From the NCBI GenBank assembly GCA_012295275.1, contig CM022668.1, positions 16,229,391 to 16,293,390 on the forward strand: a stretch of 64,000 bases of DNA, in the 5' to 3' direction. Below the pieces are notes generated by a model, which was not told where the DNA came from, did not search any database, and saw only the letters and a list, made by a program, of their open reading frames with translations. This DNA is from Chrysomallon squamiferum. Its lineage: Eukaryota > Mollusca > Gastropoda > Neomphalida > Peltospiridae. Positions 1-10,420 of the stretch are shown one piece after another (position 1 is the first letter of the stretch; every line of letters starts with the position of its first letter). Made by a program: the position numbers and the translations under genes.

Positions 1-442
1 GTAAAAGAAAAAGTAAAACCAGAAATTGTTAAAAGAGCCTGGTTTGCAAAATATCTCAACAACTTTGACGGATTTCTGCTTGTAACAATTTTACAGATTT
101 GCCACAAATGTAGAAGTAATAAAAATTAGGCATTTACTTAACTGTTAGACAGTTTGAAAAAAGTTATATTTTCAAAGATGTTACAACGCAACCGATTACT
201 TACCTTCGTGTCGGGTTTATGAAGACAACAACGCTTCTCTGGTATTGAGTTTCATCTTCCTGTTCTTTTTTTCTTTCAGTCGTGTATGTTACACTACAGT
301 GCTCACGTGACGAGGTGAGGGGTGAGCTATTTCAGGTGCGGAGGGGGTAATGGAGTTATGGAATGTTACCTTTGAAAATAGGTCAATATGTTTTTTTATT
401 CTTTTCTTCCTTTATTTTTTTTCTGCTTGTAGAAAACCATTT

Positions 443-479
<37 letters not shown>

Positions 480-560
480 CTGTTTTTGCTTGGTTGAATT
501 TCACACTAGCGAGTGATTTGTTGGGTTATTAAATACAAATATTTTTGGGTGGAGAAAATG

Positions 561-563
561 TAT

Positions 564-598
<35 letters not shown>

Positions 599-735
599 TT
601 ATTATTATTATTATTTATAAAGAATACAAAGAGCTGTAATAAAGAATAAATGAATGAATGAATGAATAGACAAATGAATAAATAAATATAACTTAAATAA
701 ATAAATAAATAAGTAAATAAGTAAATAAATAAGTA
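561..735. repeat. Tetranucleotide tract (TTTA)n / (AATG)n / (AATA)n
   Basis: Uninterrupted TTTA from about 561 runs into TTA triplets, then AATG and AATA units up to about 735. Simple-sequence DNA with no coding content. Confidence 0.9.
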
Positions 736-1063
736 AACGACGACAACAACAACATGAACAACATCCAGAAACAAGAACCAACAACGACGCCAGCAGGAAC
801 AATAAAATATGTATTGGTTTATTAATAGTGATATACGTATTTCTGTATTGTTTCTCACGATACTAAAAAAGCTACAAGAAAGTGTACTTTTTAAAATTTT
901 ATATTTTCTTATTATTTTCGATTGTACTGAAGAAAATAAAAGAAGAAGTAATTATATAGGTAAGTAAATATATAAATAAGTAAATAAATAATAATTTTTT
1001 AAAAATAATTTTGAAGTCTACATATGCATCATAAGTGCTCTGTTAATATGACATTTAAAACTG

Positions 1064-1167
<104 letters not shown>

Positions 1168-1737
1168 TGTCCTGTACGTGTGTCAGGTCACAGCTTGTTA
1201 TTTTATTTTACAATTTTCTCTTTCTTACGAGTAGTCTGAGAGCGTCAAGCTCTGATTGAAGAAAAGAAAAACCAACTTAAAATTTGTTAACCCGTATTTC
1301 CTTCTTCTTTTCTGTCTTTCCTTCTCTTTTCGTTCTTTCTTCCTTCCTTTCTTTCTTTTAATTATTATTACCGTATAATAAATCTTACACGCGACATATC
1401 TTTTAAACCGACGATTATCGATTAGTAGCCTTAGTCAGATGACCACAGGTCAGTGGTAGTTTCTACAGCATGATGTGAGTGACCACAGACGTCATTTTCT
1501 AAGAAGAAGGCGTATCTGTGTCTATGTCTGTGTGTATGTCTAGACATGTGTGCGTGCGTGTGCGTGCCTCTTTGTGTATTTTTGTGCGTGTATGTGTACG
1601 TTTAGATTTATATATATATATATATATGCATGTAAGTATGTATGCTATGTTTGAATGCATTTAGTCAAACGTTTTGTACTTTTTTGTGTATTTATGACTG
1701 TGTAATTATCTATAAGTATGTGTATGTGTATATGTTT

Positions 1738-1845
<108 letters not shown>

Positions 1846-2189
1846 CGCAGTATATGATAAAATACGCTTTGTTTATGTGTTATCTTAAGAGTTTTGTAAA
1901 GGTGATGTAAGTCATGTATTTGAAAACACGGTTGTAACGTGATGTGATCATGTCAAACATTCATCACTTCACAGTGGGTGAACAACAAAGCCGAGAAAAC
2001 CCAGTCGTTAATAATTTATTTTAAAATTTCTTATACACCGCGTGAGATTAATTCAGAAAAGAAGAAGAAGAAGGAGATACTATTTCTTTATTCATTCATT
2101 CGATTTGCTTTAATTTTTAGTTTTAGAACTGATTTTACTTACACAAAAAACTAAAACGTCTGATTAATACCGTTGTTCACCATCTGTGG

Positions 2190-2310
2190 TTTTATTTATT
2201 GATTTTATTATTATTATTTTTTTTTTTTTTTCTTCTATTTTTCGCCAGGGGCTCCGTGGAGTTGGGAAAGCCCCTCCCATAAACAGCCCCTGGGTCTATA
2301 TTTGTTAATA
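2190..2310 (-). mobile_element. Possible 3' end of a retroposon (SINE/LINE tail)
   Basis: Read on the minus strand, a non-AT-rich block with the related strings GGAGGGGCTTTCCC and GGAGCCCCTGGCG ends in an oligo-A run followed by (AAT)n. A unique body, then an A-rich and microsatellite tail, is the usual 3' signature of a retroposed element. No family was identified, and no target-site duplication was found by eye. Confidence 0.35.
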
Positions 2311-2470
2311 TGAAGCAAGATCTGGCAGTTTCTTGGATCAGTCGATTTGTAAATGAGACTTAGTGGATTCTTCTACAAGTCATAATCACACACTTTACCA
2401 CATTGTGACAACTGTAATCCATTACTGACTGTAATTTCTTTTTCTATTTTGTTTTCTCAATTTTTAAATC

Positions 2471-2616
2471 AATTAATTAATTAATTAATTTGTTTGTTTA
2501 TTTAATTCTTTATTTGTTTGTTTGTTTATTTTTTTTATTTTATTTTATTTTATTTAAATTTATTTTATTTATTTATTTATAGTTATATTTTTATTTATAT
2601 TTATAAAATTTTATAT

Positions 2617-2655
<39 letters not shown>

Positions 2656-2690
2656 TTTTATTATTTATTTTACTTTTTGATATTATAACA
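2471..2690. repeat. TTTA/ATTTT-rich low-complexity tract
   Basis: Alternating TTAA, TTTG, TTTTA and TTTA units, almost pure A+T. Confidence 0.9.
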
Positions 2691-3099
2691 TTACGATTTT
2701 TGAAATTTCAGTAATAGTTTACTGACACGATTACAGTTAGTATGTTATGTTGAGGTTCTGTTGTGTATTGATCAGTAATAAAATAAAACAGGTTTTAGAT
2801 TTTATCTCGTATTTTGATTGCTTTGGTGACAGTTCGTCACCTGTGAAGTTGTTTATTACAAAATTACACTTTTAAAACTTCAACTGTACCTTAACTTTAT
2901 CTACAATCCAAAGCAAAATTTAAAAAAAAAATATTATAATAATAATAATAATAATAATAAAAAAATATATATAAATACACAATATAAAATAAAATAATAA
3001 CAGCAATAACAAAAATAACAAAAATATAAATCAGATCAAAGCATTAATATGTTCATTCTCCTGTATTTTCTTTTCGTTATTTATATCATAGTTTTTCAT

Positions 3100-3236
3100 G
3101 GTGTTTTTATTCTTATTATTTTTGTGGTGGTCATTGTCATTTTTATTGTTGTTGCTGTTATTGTTCTTCTTATTGTTGTTGTTTTTATTTTTTTTTATTG
3201 TTATTGTTATTATCATCATCATCATCATCATCATCA

Positions 3237-3271
<35 letters not shown>

Positions 3272-3290
3272 TATTATTATTGTTACTTCA
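3100..3290. repeat. Trinucleotide-rich tract (TTG/ATC/ATT)
   Basis: Degenerate TTN triplets followed by ATC (about 3211-3237) and ATT (about 3240-3280) runs. It explains the poly-Leu, poly-Ile and poly-His open frames at this place. Confidence 0.85.
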
Positions 3291-3359
3291 TATGTTGTTG
3301 ATGTTGAAATAATTGTTATAGTTATTTTAATTTTTTTAAAATGTGTTCTTTATGAATAT

Positions 3360-4713
3360 TCATACACCTGTCATATTAAAAACAATATCTGATAACACAG
3401 ATTGCGATCCAAACAACGCTTCTCGGGACTGCGTACACATTTTAAACTGGTCACGTGGTAGTCTGACGTCACATACTCTGTCATGATGCACGTGCAGTAA
3501 GCCGGGGTCCACAGAACGAAATACTGCTACGTCATGTTTAAGACACTTTTCAAAGAAGTCTGTATCCTCCTTCCCCATCCCTTCTATCAGTGTATTAAAC
3601 CCTCCCACGTCTGTGACGTCACTTTTGTAAACTCCCACAATTCCATAACTAAAATGGCGCCAAGTTCCGTAATCCTGATTGAAGTGGAAGCTGGTTTTGT
3701 TATCAAAACAGTCTGGATGACTAAAACAAATTGTGTTCGGATCGTACTGTGAGAAGTAAATAGGAAAATAGACTTGTTTACCAAGTTTTGTGTTTAGAAA
3801 AACTCGGTGTAAAAATTCTCCTGTAAGACGCATATCAACATCCATGACAACGACCAGTGAGTTTGGAGAGAGATTTTCTAATCCTTTTTCATTGCTTTAG
3901 CGCGAGAAAAGTCTTCTGTCATCTGAATCACTTGGATTTTAAGGTTTATGTTTGTATAATTAACTGCATTAATGTAGTTCAGAGTGAACATATATTCATT
4001 AAGGTTATCTTTGTATATGACAACTATTAGATACACAAATAAGTGTTTGTTAGAAACTGCAATACTTAACGATTTTAGGAATCTTACGAAAGTTTTAGAA
4101 CGCTTGTACAATGGTAAAATCATGTAGATGACGTCATTGTTTGAATATTCAGCAACGATTTCCTTTATTTCGATTGGCTGGAAAGGCTGAACTGTAAGAA
4201 AAGATTTCAGAGACATTATGTTTTCAACTGTCAGTATATGTTTCAGTCCAGAGCGTGTGCTTACATTTTCATACGCGAAGAGAAATTTGAAGGATTTCAT
4301 TCTTAGACGATTCAATGAGTGTCTGGAAACTGAAAATCCAAGATGTCTTCCACGTGTACGTAATCGTTGAAACGGCTTTTGAAATGGATCTTTAGTCGAG
4401 TATACAAACTTCTGTCGAATAAAATTCCAAATGTCCGTCCCTCTGTACTCGTTGCTGTATTCGTTATTAATTTTTGAATACTTCTGATTGACATTTTGTT
4501 GAGAAAGATAATTATTTATATTCGACACAGTTTCTTCGAGATGTGATAATTTTCTTTTGAGTTGCACTATTTCCTTACTGTTGAAGAAATTGTGTAATCT
4601 GTACAAGTAAGGCGTTTTTTTAACAGGATGTAAAGTCAGCGCATGCGTCAGTTTGTTTTCTAATTTCCCTTGAACGAACCATTTTTTGCTCTGTAGTTTT
4701 GATAAAACAGTCT
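3360..4713 (-). pseudogene. CHSY-like pseudogene exon 2 (GalNAc-transferase half)
   Basis: The acceptor is TTTCAG|AGACTG after a T-rich tract. The first codons read RLFYQNYRAKNG, matching LFFQNYKEEN of the neighbour. The frame then shifts by one base into KLTHALTLHPVKK and runs well until about 3889, where another one-base loss moves it into the MDVDM frame. It ends with TGA at 3360-3362. Confidence 0.87.
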
Positions 4714-5015
4714 CTGAAACTTTTAAATAAAAAAAAAATAATAATAATAATCATAATATTAATAATAAATATTAATAAGACGAAGAAGTATTTTAAGAAG
4801 AAGAAGAAAAAAAAAGAAAAGAAGATAAGATATATGCACGTACATAGAAAAACACATGCCCATCCACAATACATATACATACGTACGTACTTACATATAC
4901 ATGCTTATACATAATCACACAGACGTATACACAAATATACACATTTGCACACACACACACATACAATTACTTTTAGACATATTTTCGTTGATGAAATGTG
5001 TAGAAGTCAGCTTAC
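4714..5015 (-). other. Intron of the CHSY-like pseudogene
   Basis: 302 nt between GTAAGC and TTTCAG. It contains an A-rich/AAT tract (4727-4820) and CA/TA-rich DNA (4830-4975), and sits at the same place and phase (0) as the intron of the intact paralogue. Confidence 0.85.
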
Positions 5016-5793
5016 CTCGTGAGCGCACGTGCAGGACACTCGGACCTGTTCGTGGACACACCGACCAAGTTCCGTGTCCTCGTGTGACGTCACTGTGTTG
5101 TTTAGACAAGTGGACAGACCTGAAACTGTCAATCTGAGAGTTTCTCTAGTAAACAGGACGCCTGGTCCACCCAGACAGTAAAACGATCGTCCACTGCGAA
5201 GGCCCAGGTGACCTCGCTCGTTAGGGACACCTAAACCAGGATGACCGACGTACAGACGTCTGGAACTGTTTACCGAGCGTAAGAACACCTCCAGATCTTT
5301 TGAGTTAACAAACAGATCGTCGTCTGCTCTCATGAACCACTCGAACTGGTGCAAGTAATTATCATGCATGTACTTCAACATAGAAAAAGATTTCTTCTGT
5401 GGTGGGTAAACATCGTCAGATACATCGTCCAACACAACAACAGACAAGTTTCCAGTGTAGTTACCTCCCTTCCCTACAAAGGAAAACGACACGACCTGGT
5501 ACTGACGGTGCCCAGGTAAGATTAATGGCAGCCGCTCTTGTTTCCAGATTCTCTCTAGTTGTCATGACAGCAACCAGCATGAAGAACTGTTCGTCTGTGT
5601 TTAGATTTTGTTTACTGTTGACGTGATGACTGAACACTCCTACACGCTGTACAGGTGGCGGTTTTAGACACAAGTTTCCGTGACGTTTCAAAACGACTAG
5701 TGAGAGTCTGCTAACCAGATACACACCTAACAGAAAACCACACACGAAACTGAACAAAGGAGAACAGCGCGTAAACCTTTTACATATTTTCAT
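5016..5793 (-). pseudogene. CHSY-like pseudogene exon 1 (glucuronyltransferase half)
   Basis: Starts with ATG at 5793 and a type II signal anchor (FVCGFLLGVYLVSRLSLVV). It ends at GAG|GTAAGC. The reading frame changes near 5480: the upstream frame stops at a TAA about 20 nt later, and the downstream frame continues as VGKGGNYTGN and on to RADDDLFV. The sequence before the shift (TTTTCCTTTGTAG) resembles a splice acceptor, but no usable donor lies upstream in exon 1. Confidence 0.87.
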
Positions 5794-6828
5794 GCTTCCT
5801 CTTCGTCTAGAATGATCAGAGTCAGTTAAAATTCATCATCCCATTTGTTGCACAGTGTGCTTCCAGGCAAAAGAACCGAAACTGAAAAACCCTAAACCGG
5901 CTGTTTTATTAAATGTTTGAAGAACGATGGAAACATGAAACTAAACGTCAGGGATACTCCGTGTCAGAGTCCTGCGTATTAATTAATGGATGTCTTCAGT
6001 TTTATTCCACACTGAAAATCTAAACTCTACAGCCGATGTTATAAAAACAGTATCCACGCTATAGTCACACCAAATCATTTCTGAAAGCCGTGACTACCAA
6101 AACGTCACTGGATGAGAAGACTAAACCATTTTGTACTGTTTTATTTATTACTTGTTTTCTCTTTTATGATTATATATATATATATATATATATGATGACA
6201 CAATATCCTCTGTGTATGTCTAGTAATTTAAACTATTCCAAAAATGAATTATCAAACAGTGAAAGTACATGTAATAACATACATATGGCGCATATGAGCA
6301 AAACCAAACGCTTCAGTTTGATATTATATTGCAAGTCTGATAAACCTCGGTTAGATGATTTGTATTTAGCTCAGTGTAAACAGAAAATTAATTTCTTTAT
6401 TAGATATAAATCACATATTTATTATCATTGTTCAGTCTGTTCGGCGAAGAAACAATTGTTTCTTTCATCGTTAATGTAAGATAATAAAGCTGCCCTTTCT
6501 AAAGTATGAACGGAAAAAAAAAAGGACTTATAATATATACGGAAAATAATGTAGAATAATTACAAATTTTATTCGTCATTAACTAATTGTTATATTCCTA
6601 TTGCTTGCAGTTATTGGATTTTAGATGAATTAAACACTGAAATGCATTCTGGTTCATTCACAATAACGTAATTATTTCCAGGTGTAATGAAATACTTTAT
6701 TGGATTCCAATTAAATCTCTGCATCTTTTTAATTACACATTTTTAGTCTATCGCGAATAGCAATTTCTCTTTTCACTTCTGTATCATAGCTGGTGCATTT
6801 ATCACGGGTCATTATGTGTGGTGCTATA

Positions 6829-6867
<39 letters not shown>

Positions 6868-7296
6868 TTCTTTTCTTTTTTATATGTAAAGCAGATTGCT
6901 AGGTTCTGGGATCACATCCCGGGACAGTCAGATTAGTATTAGCACATCACAAATAACACTGATGTACGTACACTATCTTTGTGGACACACCCAAATGACA
7001 CAGAATTTTAGGACTTTCGGAATCTCTGCCACAGATTCAGACTAGTGTAATATAGTCTTTGTTAAGCAGTAAATTTCATTCTGTACAAAGCAAGTTATTA
7101 TCATCATCATCATCATCGTTATTATCATAATTATTATTGTTGTTATTGTTGTTATTAGTTATTATTATTATTATCATTGGTGTGGTTGTTCTTCTTCTTG
7201 TTGTTGTTGTTTTATAGTTTATCCAGTAGATATATTGTCACTAAATGCAAAAATATATATTCGTGTTTACACAGTGATTTGTCTGTCTATATAGAT
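5794..7296. other. Spacer between the two CHSY paralogues
   Basis: About 1.5 kb with no recognised gene. It holds (TA)n at 6169-6193, an (ATT)n tract at 6831-6867 and degenerate ATC/ATT/TTG triplets at 7096-7215. An open frame at 6090-6479 (129 aa, plus strand) has no recognisable features and mixed low complexity; I do not call it. Any 3' UTR of the intact gene and promoter of the broken one must lie here. Confidence 0.75.
6831..6945 (-). mobile_element. Possible retroposon 3' end with A-rich + (AAT)n tail
   Basis: Read on the minus strand, a unique block containing CCCGGGATGTGATCCCAGAA leads into an A-rich stretch and then (AAT)n. The layout resembles 2190-2310. GATGTGATCCC is close to a tRNA B-box, which suggests a tRNA-derived SINE. 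Weak evidence. Confidence 0.3.
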
Positions 7297-8820
7297 TTAT
7301 TCGACATTTGAAGTGTTAAATAAAATGTTCGCTAACGTACTCTGAGAAGCGTACAACTCTTCTCGGGACTCAGTGCACATTTTAAATTGATCACGTGGTA
7401 AGCTGACGTCACAGGTCTTATTGTGGTACAGATGAACTAAACTTGTATCAATTGAACGAAATACTTTTAGTCCATGTTTTAGACATTTGTCGAAAAACTC
7501 AGCATCTTCCTTGCCCCAGCCCTGAATACCAGAAAACCCTCCCACTCGAGTGACGTCATAATTATATATTCCCACAATTCCATAGCCAAAATAACGCCAC
7601 ATTCCCGTGTCTTGTCCGAAATCAAAATCTGTTTTATTAACGGAGCAGTTTTCAGGGTTGGTGTAACACGGTGCTTGTTTGTTGTACTGAGTGAATGGAA
7701 TCGGGAAATACACTTGTTTGCCGAGCTTTGTGTTAAGAAACACTCTGTGTAGAAAATCAGCTGTAAACGTCATATCGACATCCACGATTAGTATCAGTGA
7801 GTCTGGTGGTAATCCCCTTAAACCTGTTTTTATTGCGTTACCGCGAGAAAACGTCCCGCTTATTATCAGGATTTCTGTGTTGAACCTAGAGTCAGGTTTA
7901 CTAAACATTTCAGCGTATTTTGCAGATCTCAGATATTCGCCAGTTTCGTCTGAGTACAGGACAACTCTGAGTAGAACGTCACCTGGATAACCTGACAGCG
8001 AGGAGTTTAACTGTTTAATGAAACGCGCAAATGTCGCCGATCGCTTATACAGCGGTAATATTACGTGTATGGTTTTATCTCCGTAACCCACGAATGTCGA
8101 ATCTTCCGCTATCTCTGTCAGCTGAAACCGCTGCAGTGAGACATATGATTTGAGTATTGACTTGTTTTCCTCCGTTCCCGTGATGTGTTCCAGTCCAGAT
8201 TTGGGACTGACTTTTACGTAAGAAAAAACTGGTTTTTCTGAGGCCGATGTGAACTCGTTTAGAGCACCAATAGAAGCTGCTAGTCCGAGTTGTCTGCCCT
8301 TGAGCTTCACCTGCTCAAATGGTTCGTTAAATGGGATTTTATATGAATACACATTTCCTTTACGAATAAATTCCCAGATAGCGTCTTCCTTTTCTTTCAT
8401 GTCTGGTTGAGTATTTACTTCACTGACCATTTTGCTGTCTTTATTAACGTTTTCAGACACGCCCTTTTCAGCAGTAGTCATGTTTAGTCCGTCAACCCTC
8501 TCGTTGTCTTCACTCATGCTTTCGTTATTAACAGCATTCTGACGAGACGTCTGTTCCAGTAAATCATTAACCCTTTTGCTGCTCGGTGCTGTCGGACTTG
8601 GAGGAAATCTCTTGTGCAGATTATCGATGACCTTGACAAGCTGAGACATTTTCTGTCTGAGTTTCAAGATGTGCTGGGTGTTGAAATAGTAGAAGAGTTC
8701 ATAGACGTGTGTTGGCTGCTTCACGGGATGCAGAGTCAGCGCATAGATCAGTTTACTGTACATCACCTCTCGAAACAGCACGTTTTCTTCCTTGTAGTTC
8801 TGAAAGAAGAGGTCTGAAAA
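7297..8820 (-). CDS. CHSY1-like: CHSY1-like exon 2
   Basis: The acceptor is CTTCTCGTTGCAG|TTTTCAGAC. The exon starts FSDLFFQNYKEEN, matching QLFYENYEQN of vertebrate CHSY1 at the same point. An upstream in-frame ATG at 8838 lies before the acceptor and is not the start. Confidence 0.93.
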   Translation of the reverse strand, partial: FSDLFFQNYKEENVLFREVMYSKLIYALTLHPVKQPTHVYELFYYFNTQHILKLRQKMSQLVKVIDNLHKRFPPSPTAPSSKRVNDLLEQTSRQNAVNNESMSEDNERVDGLNMTTAEKGVSENVNKDSKMVSEVNTQPDMKEKEDAIWEFIRKGNVYSYKIPFNEPFEQVKLKGRQLGLAASIGALNEFTSASEKPVFSYVKVSPKSGLEHITGTEENKSILKSYVSLQRFQLTEIAEDSTFVGYGDKTIHVILPLYKRSATFARFIKQLNSSLSGYPGDVLLRVVLYSDETGEYLRSAKYAEMFSKPDSRFNTEILIISGTFSRGNAIKTGLRGLPPDSLILIVDVDMTFTADFLHRVFLNTKLGKQVYFPIPFTQYNKQAPCYTNPENCSVNKTDFDFGQDTGMWRYFGYGIVGIYNYDVTRVGGFSGIQGWGKEDAEFFDKCLKHGLKVFRSIDTSLVHLYHNKTCDVSLPRDQFKMCTESREELYASQSTLANILFNTSNVE

Positions 8821-10123
8821 CTGCAACGAGAAGGACAATTTATGATTATTATCGATTTGTAGCCGTAGTCATGTACACAAAAGCCGATGCCATAGCTCAG
8901 AAATACGATGTGTAAAGAAGTGATAAGAACATGACAGAAGTAAATTATATATTTTAAAATGACCGTGATAATGCATGGGATTTTTGGTATAATGAGTAGT
9001 ACAATTTTGAGGATTTGTTGTTTAGTGATGAATGAATGATGACGATGATGTGTAACGATGATTAAGTTATTGTTGTGTAATTGATTGATGTAATAACAGC
9101 TATAACAATACGAGTAAGATCATAATAATAATAATAATAACAGAACAACAACAACATGCTTATTGTCATTAACAACATTACAACAATACAATATAATAAT
9201 AATAATAATAATAATAACAATAACAATAACAATAACAATAACAATAACAACAACAACAATAATAATAATAATAATAATAATAACAATAACAATAACAATA
9301 ACAATAACAATAATAATAATAATAATAATAATATTAATAATAATAATGGAAGAATAGTGCCACTTACTTCAGCAGCAGATGTACAGAATAATCCCGCATT
9401 TTTCTGAACACATCTACCGAGCTCAGTGTCCTCGTGTGACGTCACAGTGTCATTGAGACATGACGACAAAGCAGGAACAGTCAGTCGTAAAGTTTCTTTC
9501 GTGAACAAAATCCCAGGACCCCCCATACAATAGAAACCCTTTTCACCGGGAAGACCTAATTTCCCCTTCTCCTTGGGTCTTCCAAGACCTGGATGTCCCA
9601 CGTACCAGCGCCTGGAGCTGTTGACGGATTTTAGAAATCTCTCCAGATACTCTGGCTTCACAAACAGATCGTCGTCTGCTCGCATGAACCACTCGAACTG
9701 GTCCAAGTAATTGTCGTGCATGTACTTTATCATAGAAAAACATTTCTTCTGTGGTGGGTAGGTCGTGTCGGAAACATCATCCAGGGCAACAACAGGCAGC
9801 TTTCCACGATATTTCTCGCCTTTTCCTATAAAGAAAATAATTTTTCCAGGAACGTCTTTCGCCCAAGTGCGATAAATGGCAGCGGCTTTTGTGTTCAGAT
9901 TTTGCCATGTGGAGAGGACACCGATCAAGAGGAATGGCTCGTGACTTCTGCTGAGGTCTGGAAGTGCACTGCTGATGTTCGTTGACCCAGCAGCTGTAGA
10001 ACAGACACCCCGTTTTAAGAATATTAACGCCAGCACATTCACTATACAAACACCAAACAGAAATCCACAGGCAAACTTGATTACCGGGTAGCATAGGCTA
10101 CATTTTGTAAAAGTGCTATTCAT
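7297..10123 (-). CDS. CHSY1-like: Chondroitin sulfate synthase 1-like (intact, 2 exons)
   Basis: Bifunctional Golgi glycosyltransferase of the CHSY family, which polymerises chondroitin by alternating addition of glucuronate and N-acetylgalactosamine. Exons are 9368-10123 (252 codons) and 7297-8820 (507 codons plus TAA), joined in phase 0; the product is 759 residues (human CHSY1 is about 800). Residues 14-35 are a type II signal anchor. The N-terminal beta-1,3-glucuronyltransferase domain has YPPQKK, MRADDDLFV (DDD at 150-152), MGGPG and the SHEDTELGRCV box. The C-terminal GalNAc-transferase domain has ILPLYKRS, IVDVDM (DVD near 599-601), TKLGKQVYFPI and GGF..GWGKED (near 686-691). A Ser/Asn/Glu-rich linker near residues 325-395 is poorly conserved. 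Both metal-binding motifs are present, so both activities are plausible. It could instead be closer to CHSY3; family assignment is firm, subtype is not. The stop codon overlaps an AATAAA string (7296-7301), possibly by chance. Confidence 0.93.
8821..9367 (-). other. CHSY1-like intron with (AAT/AAC)n array
   Basis: 547-nt phase-0 intron, GTAAGT...TTGCAG. Positions 9191-9347 are an AAT/AAC trinucleotide array sitting about 20 nt inside the donor, which gives artefactual poly-Leu, poly-Asn and poly-Ile frames. Confidence 0.92.
9368..10123 (-). CDS. CHSY1-like: CHSY1-like exon 1
   Basis: From ATG (10123) to GAA|GTAAGT. It covers the cytosolic tail, membrane anchor, stem and most of the glucuronyltransferase domain. 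The open frame continues into the intron as poly-Leu because of the AAT/AAC repeats; that extension is not coding. Confidence 0.93.
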
Positions 10124-10288
10124 AACTGAATTTCCTTACAAGTCCGACTTCCCCGCTGTTAAAGTTAATATTGATTTCACGTCTGGTGTGGATATTTGAA
10201 CCAGTTCCGCTTCATCTTCTATTTTAGTTTTCCGTTTTTGTTTTCTTTGAATCTGTAAAAATATAAACATAAAAATGCTTGTACTAAA

Positions 10289-10294
<6 letters not shown>

Positions 10295-10354
<60 letters not shown>

Positions 10355-10383
10355 ACTCTCTCTCTCTCTCTCTCTCTCTTCTG

Positions 10384-10419
<36 letters not shown>
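10295..10419. repeat. Compound microsatellite (TC)n(TA)n
   Basis: Two TC arrays (10295-10349, 10356-10379) split by TATAAC, then (TA)17 to about 10419. Confidence 0.95.

Positions 10420-10420
<1 letters not shown>

Larger units (their letters stand above)
3360..5793 (-). pseudogene. Chondroitin sulfate synthase-like paralogue, frame-broken (two exons)
   Basis: Tandem paralogue of the intact gene at 7297-10123, with the same two-exon plan. Exon 1 is 5016-5793, the intron 4714-5015 (GT..AG), exon 2 is 3360-4713 and ends in TGA. Exon 1 encodes a signal anchor (about residues 14-35) and a fringe-like glucuronyltransferase domain with MRADDDLFV. Exon 2 encodes the GalNAc-transferase domain with MDVDM. 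Against the neighbour there are three one-base frame breaks: an extra base near 5473-5487, a missing base at 4651-4695 and a missing base near 3880-3889. Exon 1 is 778 nt where a multiple of 3 is expected. All three sit in or beside short homopolymers, so assembly error is possible. The GWGKED motif of the neighbour reads GMGKED here. Apart from the stops caused by the shifts, I see no nonsense codon. It is either a young pseudogene or a functional gene damaged by sequencing indels. Confidence 0.88.

Noticed and set aside
5461-5500. A mini-intron explaining the frame shift in the broken CHSY exon 1
   Set aside because: TTTTCCTTTGTAG looks like an acceptor, but no GT donor with plausible intron length lies upstream without deleting conserved residues.
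6090-6479. 129-codon plus-strand open frame between the CHSY paralogues
   Set aside because: Contains a TA microsatellite (IYIYIY) and no recognisable feature; AT-rich DNA readily gives frames of this kind.
9062-9367. Poly-Leu C-terminal extension of the CHSY1-like exon-1 frame
   Set aside because: It runs past a GTAAGT donor into the AAT/AAC intron repeat; exon 2 joins in phase with clear homology.
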